Shown in pieces: positions 10,319 to 22,490 of a DNA stretch of 64,000 bases; position 1 is the first letter of the stretch, and each line of letters opens with the position of its first letter. The notes beneath the pieces are model-generated. The model was not told where the DNA came from. It ran no database searches and worked only from the letters and a program-made list of their open reading frames with translations. Source of the DNA: Saururus chinensis (Eukaryota > Streptophyta > Magnoliopsida > Piperales > Saururaceae); the NCBI GenBank assembly GCA_035235625.1, contig CP141146.1:21632501-21696500 (forward strand), written 5' to 3'. Both the position numbers and the translations under genes were made by a program.

Positions 10319-12091
10319 TTAACTCTTGACCCTCTCAAAATCAAAACTCTTATGAACAATACAATCAAAATGAGACAAATGTATCTACACTCTAGCATAG
10401 ACAAAGTCTTTTTCAACTCACTTGTTAGACTTGATTACATACAAGCCTACTAACTATTGAATATAAAAAAAATATTTCATTATTTTTTTCTATGCCCCTA
10501 CATTTTTCAATTTTTGCTTTTTCATTATAATTTGTTTTTCTTGGGCTTGGCTTTTTTTGAATCCTCTCTACTTACATCCTTTCTTCTTTTTCTTTTGAGT
10601 GATAATTTTTCTTTTAGTTGTCAAGTGGATGGTGGCTACAGTAGCTTATGAGGGCCTAAGTAGGTAGCCCTTTTTTATCATCTTTATGAGGATAATCTCT
10701 TTTCTTTACTTTCTTTCCCACAAAATAAAACATCAATGTCCTTGAAAGATTAAAAAAAAATGACATCAATTGCCAAGTCTTCAAGTTTTTTAAATCTTAC
10801 ATTCAAGTTCTTATTTTGAAATTTACTTGAGTCTCATGATGTATATAATACATAGAGACAAATAGAGACTTAACACATCAAGACGAAGAAAATAACATTA
10901 ATCCTGACTCACCTTGGAGCATTTTCTCTTAGTTAAAAAATAAAAACACTCATCATAGTATTTTTCAGCCTTAATCATAATTTTTTAAGTATTATAGAGA
11001 TTGAGTTAAACATAAACACAAAAGAAAACCAAACATCTATGCATCTACTTCAAAATGCATAAAAACATTTTTTGTTTTTTATGTTTTCCAAAAACAATTT
11101 CATGTGACTCTATTGAAAACATCATTCAAAAACAAAAAATTGAAATTTTTTCCCAAATGATTTAAATAATTAAATAAAAGACAATTTCAAAATCTCATTA
11201 TTTTAAAAAAGAGACACCCTTTGAGTTTCTTACTAATCTAATTCTTAAGCAATCCAAGTGTTTGAAGGATTGTGAGTTATCTTTCTTTCCAACTTGTAAC
11301 CTAAGGGTATTTAAGACTTCCTTTTTCATACAAACCATCTTGGTTTTATTCTCATAAGCATGTAGAGTCTTCTTAGGTATGTAAGTGGTGGGGAGTGCTT
11401 TTTGACCCAAAAACATTTTAACTATTTGTTCATTGTCTTAAGAATTCATGGGAGTAATTGTTGACTTCTTAGGCAATCTATCTTCCCTTATCTTAGATAT
11501 TTTATTCAAGTTAGAAGCTCTATCTATTTCCTTAGTTTTAGATTTGTTCATGACATGTCTACTAAGGTGATTTAGGTTATATTTCATATCTTGAATTTGT
11601 CTAATTGAAGAGTGTTTCATTTTTTCCCATTTTATGTTTCATTTTCCTTTTATTAAACTTTGGACTTTAATTCCTAGGAATTTCTTTTAGCTTTGACATG
11701 TGACCATATTCTTAGTGTGCAAGGGTTCTTTAGCCTTAACAAACTAAGTAAAACCATTAAACTTTGTAGAATTTTTCTCTTTAAATTTTCATTCTCTTTT
11801 ATCACGACTATATTTTCCCATTTTCAACTTCATGTCCAATTTTTCTTCCCCTATGGTATTAAATATTTTCATTTTTTCTTGAGAAACCTTTAAATCATTA
11901 CCTAGAGCTTAAATATTTTTCAAAGTGACCTATTTATCTCTAATTTCTCATGAACTCCATTCGCTAAGAATTTTATATTTTTAGAATATTACTTTTCTCA
12001 AATTTAAGGCATTAAAAATCTTATTGGTAGACTTAAGTTCATTTTCTAAAGACCTAGATTTTCTTCTCTTCTCAAGTTCATTCTTCAAAAT

Positions 12092-12292
12092 TTAAACCTC
12101 TTTCTCTAATGATTCCTTATCTTCAACCAATTGGAATTTTGATTTAAAAATTGAGTCAATTGTTTTCTCATTCGATTTGACAATTTTGTCAAGTTTCTTA
12201 ATCCTTTTACCCAAACCAATGGCTTTTCTAATTAGAGTTTTAAGATCTAAATCATCTACATCATTAGAGCAAGAAATAGGCATGATGAACAC
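12092..12292 (-). pseudogene. gag-like N-terminal remnant
   Basis: A 66-residue minus-strand frame beginning about 160 bases inside the element, where gag would start. After a DDLDLKTL segment it is K/E-rich with heptad spacing, consistent with the coiled-coil start of some Copia gag proteins. It then hits a stop, and the frames downstream are broken. Assignment rests on position and composition only. Confidence 0.4.
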
Positions 12293-12437
12293 AAATTAAG
12301 CACAACACAATCAAGAAAAAGTTGAGAAGATATCAAGTTGATTTTTAGCAAACACAAAAAAACAATAAAAAATAATCACTTAAGCAAAATCAGCAAGTAA
12401 GTACGCACAAAATCAATAAATCTAGCAAGATCATGAA

Positions 12438-12454
12438 CATCCCCAGCTACCAAT
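12438..12454 (-). other. Putative primer-binding site
   Basis: Minus-strand TTGGTAGCTGGGGATG next to the end of the right LTR, matching the TTGGTA...GGGG pattern of initiator-Met-tRNA primed retroelements. Confidence 0.5.
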
Positions 12455-13510
12455 TGGGAGTTTAATATATTCTTACACATAGAGTATCACCACAGTGCCT
12501 CTAGCCCATTAATAAGTTAAAGAACTACAGGTTGTGGCCTCGGTGTACAGAAAATTTAAAGTGGAATTATCTAGTGCAAACTAATGATCTAACAAACAAA
12601 GCCAAATAAACTATCAAGCATGCAACCTTCAATCAACACAAGGAGATTTTTATGTGGAAACCCAAATTGGAAAAAGACCACAACCACCATTCACTCGGCT
12701 AAATCAATGCACCATGAATATGAGAACTTATAAAACTCAAGACAACCAATCTCTAACCCCAAACAAGAAGTCCCTTCTCTAGGTGTTTGTTGGCCACCAA
12801 GACACCTCCTTGATGTTTTCCCCTTTGAGCTTGATCTTTGTCTTTCTTTAATAGCATAACCACCAATGAAAGCCCTCTTCAATTGTATTTTCAAACTTCT
12901 TCAAGGTCCCTTTATGAAAAACTCCTTTAGGACATTTGTGTTGTGTTGTTGTAAATAAACCCTTAACAATTATTCATGATTTGAACAATTGAAGGATCCC
13001 TTATTTACGAATTGAATTGATATTCAAAGCATGCATCCAAAGAAAAGCTCTAATCACTCAAAGTTCAATAGAGTAGACGTGCCAATCTCTATGATAATAA
13101 TAGCTTCTTTCCTTTTCCCACATCCAAAATTCATATTAAATAGATAAGTAAGTCAATTTATGTGTGTCAATTATAATAGAAATCTAATTCCACTGGAATA
13201 GGTTGTTTAGAGAAACTGCACATTAAAGTGATCTATCAATCCACAAGACTATCGCTCCCTATTCTATTTAGATGAAGATTCTCAATTGATCGATCATTTC
13301 TACAAAATTAATTGTCGATTAAGTTACTAGAGTTTGTCCGACAAAGTGTGATCAAACCTTTCAGAAAGTGATCATTCATTTCAATTACAGGACTCATTTT
13401 GTTCAGAGTGTGATCAATCCATTCATATATGAATCGATCACTTAAACTATCGTAATCCTCATATCAACATATTGATCAATCTCACCACCTAGCGATTGTT
13501 CAGTTTTATG
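12455..13510 (-). repeat. 5' LTR of the same element, outer end truncated
   Basis: Homologous to 7770-9064 and 9112-10318, with shared blocks around 12620-12720 (a GGAAACCCAAATTGG-type motif) and clusters of GATCGATCA near 13270-13490. Homology stops near 13510, where a GTG/GCA-rich stretch begins, so the LTR start is missing. Confidence 0.65.
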
Positions 13511-13512
13511 TT

Positions 13513-13696
13513 ATGGCAGTAGCAGTGGTGATGGCCATGGTATTGATGGTTGCAGCGGTTGCAGCTGTGGTGGTGGTGGTAGCAGCGGTGGTGGTGATAG
13601 CAGTAGCAGTGGCGGGGGTGGTGATGGCAGCGGTGACAGTGGTAGCAGTGGTGGTGGCGGCGGTAGCAACGGTGGTGGTAGTAGCGGCAAGACATA
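13513..13696. repeat. Degenerate trinucleotide tract (GTG/GCA)n
   Basis: About 180 bases of GTGGTGGTA/GCAGCGGTG-type repeats that read as V/A-rich, H/Y-rich or T-rich peptides depending on frame. No protein is inferred. Confidence 0.85.
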
Positions 13697-13699
13697 AGT

Positions 13700-14411
13700 C
13701 TTTAGTACGCTGATTTTCTCCCAAAAATCCATTAGTTGATGGGTGGAAAGTTTTTGGACCAATTTTTTATCCATTTTCTCTCAGTTTTCACTTTAATTTA
13801 TGTTTCCCTCTTGCACCAAATAGTGGAAATTGGGGAATTTTAAGAAGATTCCTTTCCTTTCCCCTACTTTCCACCAATCCAAACAGACCCTTAGTCAAAA
13901 TCTTAGTGAAATGTTGTGACTAGATGGTTTATGTGGAATGGATGATGGGAACATGCAGTAATGGAGAATGGAAGTTGGTAGGAAATTGGATGAAAGGCAA
14001 GAAAAGATATTGACCTCCATAAAGCCATCAAGCTGGTGTGTATGACTCTTCCTCAACCTAGAACAACTTATCATACTTTTTTTTTTAGAATAAGGTAGAG
14101 GTTTTGAACATGTGCACCGAACATCACTTCTAGCATGTTTAGCCACACAAAAACCATATTCATTAAATTGCAAACCCCAAAGAGCCAATTTAATGAACTA
14201 GTGCTTCACAAAAATTAATATTAACACAATTCATATATCATTAAATCCTTAGTCATAATATTCAAATCAATTAAATAATCAAGCACAAACACATCAAAAA
14301 CACCAATTTAGCATGAAAAATCAAAACTAAGGTAAAATACCACTGAAACTCTCTTGGCCACTTAAAGTATGCACTATAGCATATAATTATTTAGTACAAG
14401 AATCATCCTCC
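13700..14411. other. No gene recognised; DNA-transposon end and LTR-like text
   Basis: Near 13860-13891 the minus strand begins AAGGGTCTGTTTGGATTGG, a terminus commonly seen on plant hAT-type MITEs; its partner end was not found. 14280-14411 reads like the body of a Copia-type LTR. The 97-residue minus frame at 13895-14188 has no recognisable features. Confidence 0.35.
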
Positions 14412-14862
14412 TAAGTACAATTACAATCCAATGATTTTACTCGATGTCCTAGACTCCAAGTTCATGTGAAACTAATCTCTACAGCACATCATTCATTTTT
14501 GTTCTTCTATTGGTGCTTAATCACCCAAAATATCCACCAAGGATGAAAAACGAATCACTCTTCAACAATCCAAACACTTAATGTGTAAAAGATCAGGTTT
14601 TTAGCACATAGGGTTTAGACTCTCTCATTAACAATCCTTAAATACTATTAATAATCTCATAGAAGGATTGTTAAATCAAGGACTATAGATATAAATAAAA
14701 ACTCACTTGAGACAATGAGAGAGTCAGCATAAAGATGATTAATGATAGAAGCACTCTAGACTTAGAAGTAGGGCTTCTAGGCAATGTGAAGAACTTTTAT
14801 ACCTTAGGTTATCATGAAACAATCATATTTATAGTGTAGAAGGGTTTAGAAAACCTCGGGTT
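14412..14862. repeat. Direct repeat, copy 1 (~450 bp)
   Basis: Nearly identical to 18555-18994 over its whole length, with a few substitutions and a short indel. It starts GTACAATTACAATCCAATG, and the other copy starts GTACAGTTACAATCCAATG. The surrounding text looks like a Copia-type LTR body. Confidence 0.85.
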
Positions 14863-15404
14863 TTCATTCTTATAAACATGAAGGCAATGTGAAACTCAGG
14901 GTGTTATTATACGCAACCAGACATCACATTACATTAAATAAACCACTTAATGACATATGATTGCCACAATCAGGAATCAACGCCATGTCCAAGTGCAATA
15001 ACATAAATGAAATAACATGAACTAATCTTTTGGGCAACACAGTGCCTTATTACAAATCAGCATTAAAATAAAATCTATAGTTCTAATAACTTCAAAAGTC
15101 TACCCTGCTAACACTGTGTATCGCTTGCTAATAGAAACCTACTACTCTGAGTCTAGACCTGAACCTTCATCGCAGAGATGCATGAGTATTTCCACTAATA
15201 CTCAGTAAGATGCAAGAAAAATCACTCATAGTCATGCCATAGAGATGGATATTGAAACAAAAGGGATCATTTAGATCATGAGCTACAAGACACCGGTTAA
15301 ACAATGACACAAGTGCACCACTACATAAGACACTAAATGTTGATTTGAAACATTACTCACAGGGTCTGATCTCTAACTAATAAATGACCAGAGCAACCCA
15401 ATTG

Positions 15405-15800
15405 AAACTAGACTCTGCTCAGGAAACAATTTAACTTATTGCTACTCGAATACGGACTCCCGCTCAAAAGGAGTAAACTGTATGCTAATAGTAAATCCCA
15501 GATGAAAGTAGACTCTGCTCAGGAAACAATTTAACTTATTGTTGCCCAAATGCGGAGTCCATCTCAAAGGAGTAAATTGTATTCTAACAGTAAATTCCAT
15601 TGAAAGTTGACTTTGCTCATGAAACAATTTTACTTATTGCTACCCGAATGCTGACTCTCGCTCAAAGGAGTAAAATGCATGTTAACAGTAAATCCGAGTT
15701 GAAAGTGGACTCTGCTCAGGAAAAAAATTTAACTTATTGCTGCCCGAATGTTGACTCCCGCTCAAAGGAGTAAACTATATGCTAACAGTAAATCCTAGCA
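15405..15800. repeat. Tandem repeat, ~99 bp, 4 copies
   Basis: GACTCTGCTCAGGAAAC-type starts occur at 15411, 15511, 15609 and 15708. Each is followed by TTTAACTTATTGC and CTCAAAGGAGTAAA blocks. Confidence 0.88.
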
Positions 15801-16489
15801 TCCCTAGAGATCTACATGGATCAGCCATGGGCCTAGAGATGTAGGTACCAACTATGCTCATGGACACACTAACCAAAGGTAGATGAGCCTTCCATGATGC
15901 TCAAAAACCTAGATGCACGCGAAGTGCTCAAAGAGCTGACCAATGCCTCGAAAGCGCCAAGGCCACAGGTCCTGAAGTGCCGCCATGGCTATTTGCGGTG
16001 AACTTACTTGGACTCTAAACCAACCATAAAGGAATTGAAATAGGACACTTTAAACTTATAGCTGAGAGGAAACTAGCAATAATATCCCTATTTGGAATGG
16101 ACCCTACTGACATCATCATGTCTAAGAGTGTTGAGGAGTAAATTGGACCTATACAAAAGGCCCCAAAACTAACTAGCATAACAGGCTATGAGATTGGTGT
16201 CATATAAGAAGGTCTATTCCAAATGCAATTCAGCCATGTGATACAATTCAGCCATAAGATACAATTCAGGAATTTAACAAAGGTTTGCCCCTTAATTGAT
16301 TACATACCTTCAATATCTATGCACTATAATCACATCATTCATTATTAGGCTAACTTGGAATTCAGCCAATAATTTATTTTTACATGGACTCATATGGACC
16401 AGCATGTATGGACTTAATAAACCTCCCGGTTGCAGCATTATAGATTAGTCACAACAATGTATAGAATAAAGCAAATGGATTAACGATTA

Positions 16490-17640
16490 ATCAGGGTTGA
16501 AATACATTCATAACAGCATGACAACCAAATGAATTAGGGTTGAAATATATTAACATAATCACATGACAACCAAGCAAATTAGGGCTGAGATATATTAACA
16601 TAATCAGCATGGCAACCAAATGAATTAGGGCTAAGATATATTAACATAATCAGCATGGCAACCAAACGAATTAGGGCCAAAATAAATTAACCTAATTAGC
16701 ATGACAATAGAATGAATTAGGGCTGAAATAAATTAACATAATTAGCATGATAACATAACCAATTAGGGCTGAAATAAATTAACCTAATCAACATGGTAAC
16801 ATAACGAATTAGGGTTGAAATAACTTAACCTAATCAGCATGGTAACAGAATGAATTAGGGCTGAAATAAATTAACATAATCAACATGATAACATAACCAA
16901 TTAGAGCTGAAATAAATTAACCTAATCATCATGGTAAAAATTAGGGCTGAAATAAATTAACCTAATCAACATGGTAACATAACGAATTAGGGTTGAAATA
17001 AATCAACTTAATCAGCATGGTAACATAACGAATTAGGGCTTATATAAATTAACCTAATCAGCATGGTAACATAACGAATTAGGGCTAAAATAAATTAACC
17101 TAATCAACATGATAACATAACAAATTAGGACTGAAATAAATTAACCTAATCAGCATGACAATGAATCGAATTGAGGCTGAAATAAACTAACAAAATCAGC
17201 ATGATAATAGCAAGAATTAGGGTTGAAACCTATTGACAAAATCAGCATGGTAATAGAAAGAATTAGGGCTGAAACCTATTAACAAAATCTGCATGATAAT
17301 AGGAAGAATTAGGGCTGAAACTTACGGACAAAATCAGCTGGATAATGGCACGAATTAGAGCTGAAACTTATGGACAAAATCAGCAAGATAATGGCACGAA
17401 TTAGGGCTAAAACTTATGGACAAAATCAGCAAGATAATGGCACGAATTAGGGCTAAAACTTATGGACAAAATTAGTAAGATAATGACACGAATTAGGGCT
17501 GAAACTTATGGATAAAATCAGCAAGATAATAGCATGAATTAGGGCTGAAACATTTGGACAAAATCAGCAAGATAATGGCACGAATTAGGACTAAAGTATA
17601 TAATCAAAACCAGCAAGACAACATGACGAATTGGGGGGAA
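16490..17640. repeat. 46-bp minisatellite, about 25 copies
   Basis: Successive AATTAGGGCTGAAA starts lie at 16715, 16761, 16807 and 16853, a period of exactly 46. The left half uses TAAATTAACCTAATCAGC after the core; the right half (from about 17200) uses CTTATGGACAAAATCAGC. Two sub-families have therefore spread side by side. Confidence 0.93.
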
Positions 17641-18554
17641 AACATAAGATCAGGATCAACAGGATTATGAGTGTAAAAAAACTACATCCTACCTCTACCA
17701 GCCCTCCTCCAAAACTTTGCGCCCTTGCTCCAATGCCTTTGATTCTATGCTGAGTTTGAAGGTGCTAAAATCCCCTATCCTCAAGCTGTTGGCCATGTGT
17801 TTTATAATGGGAGAAAGAGAGGAAAGAAGAGGCCGGACCAAAAATTTGTGCCTCCGCCCTCCCCCTAGTCTCTTTATAAACCAATTCTCTATTTTATAGG
17901 AGGCATGCTAATCTGAAATAGCTGAACTAGGGCTGGTACGTCCCCCTCTCTCTAGAATCCTTGATAACCCCTCTCCTAACTTATAGGGGACGTGCCTAAT
18001 AGTGGTGATTGGCTATAGGACTCCTGTGCCTGCCCCCCTAGACTCCTAGATCACCCCTCCCCTAATTTCTAGGGGACATACCTAACAGAATTTGCTAGCC
18101 ATTGGACTAGTGTGTCTGCCCCTTAGACCCCTTTCTAATCACTCTCTATTTTGTAGGAGACGTCCCAAACACAACTAACCACTCCCCTATTTTATAGGGG
18201 ACGTCCTAAAAATAACTAACCACTTCCCTATTTTGTAGGGGACGTACCAAACACAACTCCCACATCCAAATCCTAGTTCCCTTAGGACTCTTATACCCCA
18301 ACTCGACTAGGACTCTTCTCTCAAGCATACTCCTAGCAGGGCCAAACCTCTTGTTTGCCAAATTGACCATCCCTCACCAAGGCCGGACCCCTAATTTACC
18401 AAGTGGCCCCCTTCACACCAAGGCCGGACCCCTTATACCCTATATGGTTATTAAAATCATATTAATCACACGATTCCAATCAACCAAGTAAATGAAACAA
18501 CACATACAAGATAATAAAAAAAATTACCTATAATTTGGGATTAGGGATGTTACA

Positions 18555-18994
18555 GTACAGTTACAATCCAATGATTTTACTTGATGTCCTAGACTCTAAC
18601 TTCATGTGAAACTAATCTCTACGGCACGTCCTTCATTTTTATTCTTCTATTGGTGCTTAATCACCCAAACACTAAGGATTAAAAATGAATCACTTTTCAA
18701 CAATCCAAACACTCAATGTGTAAAAGATCAAGTTTTTAGCACATAGGGTTTAGACTCTCTCATTAACAATCCTTAAATACTATTAATAATCTCATAGAAG
18801 GATTGTTAAATCAAGGACTATAGATATAAATAAAAACTCACTTGAGACAATGAGAGAGTCAGCATAAAGATGATTAATGATAGAAGCACTCTAGACTTGA
18901 AACTAGGGCTTCTAGGCAATGTAAAAAACTTTTCTACCTTAGGTTATCATGAAACAATCATGTTTATAGTGTAGAAGGCTTTAGAAAATATTTT
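18555..18994. repeat. Direct repeat, copy 2 (~440 bp)
   Basis: The counterpart of 14412-14862. It starts immediately at the end of the reverse LTR-like sequence. Confidence 0.85.
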
Positions 18995-20546
18995 TTCCCA
19001 AATAGAAATCAAATCGAACTAAATCAAGAACTTTTCTTGAAATTTGATCGATCGGGCAAAAGAAATTTTGTCTAAGAACAAGATAGCAATTAGGCTCAAC
19101 TTACTGGAATTTTCTTAGACCAAGGGCAATTGATGGACCTAAAAAAATTTATTTTGTATTTCATACTCAATTCTGACTCTTTCTAACTTTATGGACATCT
19201 TCAATATGATATAGAAATAATAGAATAAAGCATAGAAAGTTATTTAATAATGTATATATATGTGACTTTAAGCACTTTAGGTTAAACATTCACAAGGGCT
19301 TAATTTGACTTTAATTTATCTGAATCTTCAAGCTCCATTGCTAATTAATCCTATAAATTTTAAGTTACATAATAGATTCACCTAGGTACATGTAACAAGT
19401 GTTTTTGTTATGGAATTAGCTAATACAATAGTTATTATTCACTTATAAAGGCCACATTCTGAACCTGAATAATATATTTACTATAGAGTAAATCCCTGAA
19501 AACACAACCCTCGTATACCACAGGCTCGGATTCAAACCTAGAGCTGGCCCTCAAGATGTGAGAAATCCTTCCAACATGCTATGCTTGGATAGGTGTACCA
19601 TGCTTACATATGGGAATAATGCATGTTCAACCTCTTAGAATCGTAATATTAAAATATGTAGGAATAAGATATCTTCAGTCGCATAGTATCCATGTGGTTA
19701 TTGCATTATAGAGATGGTACCAGCATGTGGTTTTGCTAGGGACGGAGCCAGGGGCTTGCCCCCCAACCCATAAGATTTTATTGGTCCTTGGACCATGTGA
19801 CCCTATATTTTTTAAATTTAGTTAGAACAACATGGCCTCCCAAAGAGCTTTGGTAACCTTTAGTGGCCCCTCCTCAGCGCTGCGGGATTTTCCCTCACCT
19901 TGTGACAATGAGACTAGGGCACAACCTTTTTACATTTATCCATTGAGATTACTATTTCTCAATTTAAATGAGGAATCTACCACTAATGGAATAAGGACAC
20001 ATAATAATAATCAAATTAGAAATATTGTAGTGGACTAATAAGAAACTGAGCATAATACTTGTACAGAAAAAACTAAGCATAATATGCCCAATGGGCCTCT
20101 TGTAAGTTAATAGCCACTAGGCCCAATAGAGAGAAGCTTAGGTGCAACTACTGTGTGGATTCCCAATAAGTGAGACCGGCTGGCTCATGACATAAAATTT
20201 TCTCTTCTCCTGTTTTTATGTATATTTTTTAAATATCTTTGATTAAGTTCTTTTATGTATCAACTTAGAAAGGTTAATTTAAAAATATATATTATATAGC
20301 TTAAATATTCTTTTTTTATAATAAGGTGCATATTTAAAGACAAAAAAATGTATAATTAATAGCACTCTTAGGTCATTTCCCCTTTGATTGTCTGGACCGT
20401 CTAGTCACTTATTGTCAGTCTTATATAGCAGATAGCAAAAAACACAAGTCTTTCCTCTCCTCCAAAAAGAAGTTGTTATATTTCTTTTACTTTTTTTACA
20501 TCAAAAGCCTTACACGATTGGACAGGAAATAAGCTTTACACCACGG
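18995..20546. other. No gene recognised
   Basis: AT-rich sequence with short frames only. GGGACGGAGCCAGGGG at 19739-19755 resembles a terminus of a dispersed plant transposon family, but no partner or duplication was found. Confidence 0.4.
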
Positions 20547-20745
20547 AAAATAATATTTTTATATTTTATTCTTTATACTATAAGCTTTACCCCACTATTT
20601 ATTACATAAGGGTCTTATACTAATAAGGAATGAAAGGTAATTCTTACATGCGAATTATTATTTTTACTTATTTATAAATAATATGAGGCTTATTATATAG
20701 AGAAATAAGGTATAAAAATATCACTATTTTTACATGTTAAAAAAA
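20547..20745. repeat. MITE-like inverted repeat
   Basis: The left block (ATATTTTTATATTTTATTC and following) is complementary, imperfectly over about 50 bases, to the right block ending GGTATAAAAATAT near 20730. AT-rich, without a clear target duplication. Confidence 0.4.
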
Positions 20746-20859
20746 TAAAATTTAAAATTATTAGTATAATTTACTTTAATTATTTTGTATATTTAATTAT
20801 AAATTTATAGTGTAAAAAAATAATATAAAAATATCACTATCCTTAAACGACGGCGGGAT

Positions 20860-22079
20860 GAAGATAAGTGAATCTCAAAGATTGTAGTGTAACTCAGCTT
20901 CAGATACAAAACAAACGACGATCCACTTGCAGCTGTGTGAGTGAGAGTGACGACCTGCCAACGAGGTCAGGTCGTAATAGACTTTTGGGATAAAAAAATA
21001 AACAGAGTCGGACATGATAATGAGGAGCAGCTGGCTTTCTGACGTCGTAGGTCCCCTACAGCCGTCGCTTGGAAGTTTCTATCCTTTTCATTTCTTTTTT
21101 TGTTATCGATGTGTCCATCTTTTTTTATTATTATTTATCATGTATGGTTTGGGAATGAATTATTTAACTAGTTCATCATGGCTGTACGCTCCTCAACTCG
21201 AGAGGGCCCTTTAAATAAAGAAGAAAATCAATGTTCTTCTTTCCTAAAGAAGTACTGTCCAACTGGCCCCAAGTTTTGAAACTAGCATACTCACCACATT
21301 TATCAAGGAGGGGTGAACAGGTCTACGGCTAAAAGTGATTTACTAAAGAAGGAATCAGAAGCTCAAATTACGCAGTTGATCACTTTATACATATTTTTTA
21401 CCTAATTTATAAATGAAAAGGACGAGATTATAATAAAATATTAACTTTACCTTTCTTACTGTAAACTCGCATCCCACCCATTCCTCTTTTTCTTCCGAGC
21501 TCCACTTCGCCCGTCCTTGCTTTTTGTAGTCGACAGTCCTTACTTTTCGCCGCCACCTTCATCCTTCTCTCTACCCTGTGTTCGTATGCTCCATACATCT
21601 CCTTCCCTTCCGGCTGCAACTATCATGTTCCTCCATTCTGCTGTCAGCTAGCATGTTCCTTCTTATCGATGTCAGTTACCATGTTCTTCACTTTTGCCAT
21701 TAGATGCCCTCTTCCTCCCTTCCGCCCTTAGTTTCTATGATTTCTACCCTCATATCTAGTGACTCGGCCTCACAGTTGTTTATCAATTCGGCCGGCCGCC
21801 CCTCAGTTCAAATGGATAAATTAGCATCCGACCCTCAGTTGTGGCAGTTAACTTGGGCTTCGCCCCTCACATCCTGTAGCTAACTTGGGCTCCGCTTATT
21901 ACTTCCGGTGGCTCAGCGATGCATATAAGTTCTAAAACACAAACATTCTTCCAATAGAGTATGTTACCATAGCCATTGCGATGTCATTGCTATTCGCCCA
22001 ACCCGCCCCCCCCCCTTCACACTAAAAAATAGCTGGCATTTTTTAATGACTCAGTACCCCCCACACCCCATATAATTTT
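20860..22079. other. No gene recognised; mixed-composition intergenic region
   Basis: 20880-21060 is less AT-rich than its surroundings, and a 66-residue frame at 21014-21214 shows no family resemblance. 21470-21900 contains repeated CTTCGCCCCTCA/CGGCTCCGCT-like phrases but nothing assignable. A C-run lies at 22007-22016. Confidence 0.35.
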
Positions 22080-22490
22080 ACTAATGCCACCCTACACCTT
22101 AAAACTTCTGGAGATTTTTTAGTGGGTGGTACTTTCCACCAAATAAAAATAATTTGGACGGAGGCCTTTAAGTCCCACTCAAATTTTACATATTGTGGTG
22201 GTGACCACCCCCCGCTAAAAGTTTCCCATAAGTTTAAAATTTTTTTGGAAGTTTCATGGCAGGGGGTACCCCTCGTCAAATAAAACTGCATTATACAGAA
22301 AACAAAGGTCTCCGTCAATGTCTGTATATTGTGGTGGTGGCCTTTCGCCGCAAAAAACCATCGGAGTTTTCTTGGTGCGGGATGTCATCCGTTAAATAAA
22401 ACTTATTTAGATGGAAACTTTAGTTCCCCGTCAAATTTTGCATATTTTGGTGGTGCCCACCCCCCGTCAGAAACCATCCAGAAGTTTTCT
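22080..22490. repeat. Degenerate tandem repeat, ~115-133 bp, 3-4 copies
   Basis: The phrase CATATTGTGGTGGTGACCACC, in variants, occurs near 22190, 22325 and 22440. Each is followed by an AGAAGTTTTC/AAGTTTCCC-like block and then CGTCAAATAAAACT-like text. The 91-residue minus frame across it is a by-product. Confidence 0.6.

Larger units (their letters stand above)
10319..12454 (-). mobile_element. Internal region of the non-autonomous element, AT-rich, gag-like remnant
   Basis: It lies between two LTRs of the same family. At the edge of the right LTR, minus-strand TTGGTAGCTGGGGA resembles a primer-binding site of the TTGGTATCAGAGC (initiator Met tRNA) type. At about 2.1 kb it is too short for gag-pol. 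The only candidate coding remnant is at 12092-12292; I saw no protease, integrase or reverse transcriptase motif. Confidence 0.65.
14907..18554 (-). mobile_element. Long LTR-like sequence of the TGTAACATCCC family, left edge uncertain
   Basis: Its minus-strand start at 18554 is TGTAACATCCCTAATCCC, like the start of the solo LTR at 34878. Blocks at 15190-15215 (GAGTATTTCCACTAATACTCAG) and 15850-15895 (CCAACTATGCTCATGGACAC) recur at 6860 and 45985-46035. It carries a ~99-bp tandem repeat (15405-15800) and a 46-bp tandem array (16490-17640). Probably the LTR of a long-LTR Gypsy element; no internal coding region was seen. The left end is placed at TGTTATTATACGC but no target duplication supports it. 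Confidence 0.55.

Noticed and set aside
13513..13713. V/A-rich frame that could be a membrane peptide
   Set aside because: Trinucleotide repeat; every phase is open with a different homopolymer-like peptide.
16490..17640. CRISPR-like spacing of repeats
   Set aside because: Head-to-tail 46-bp units with no unique spacers, in plant DNA: a minisatellite.
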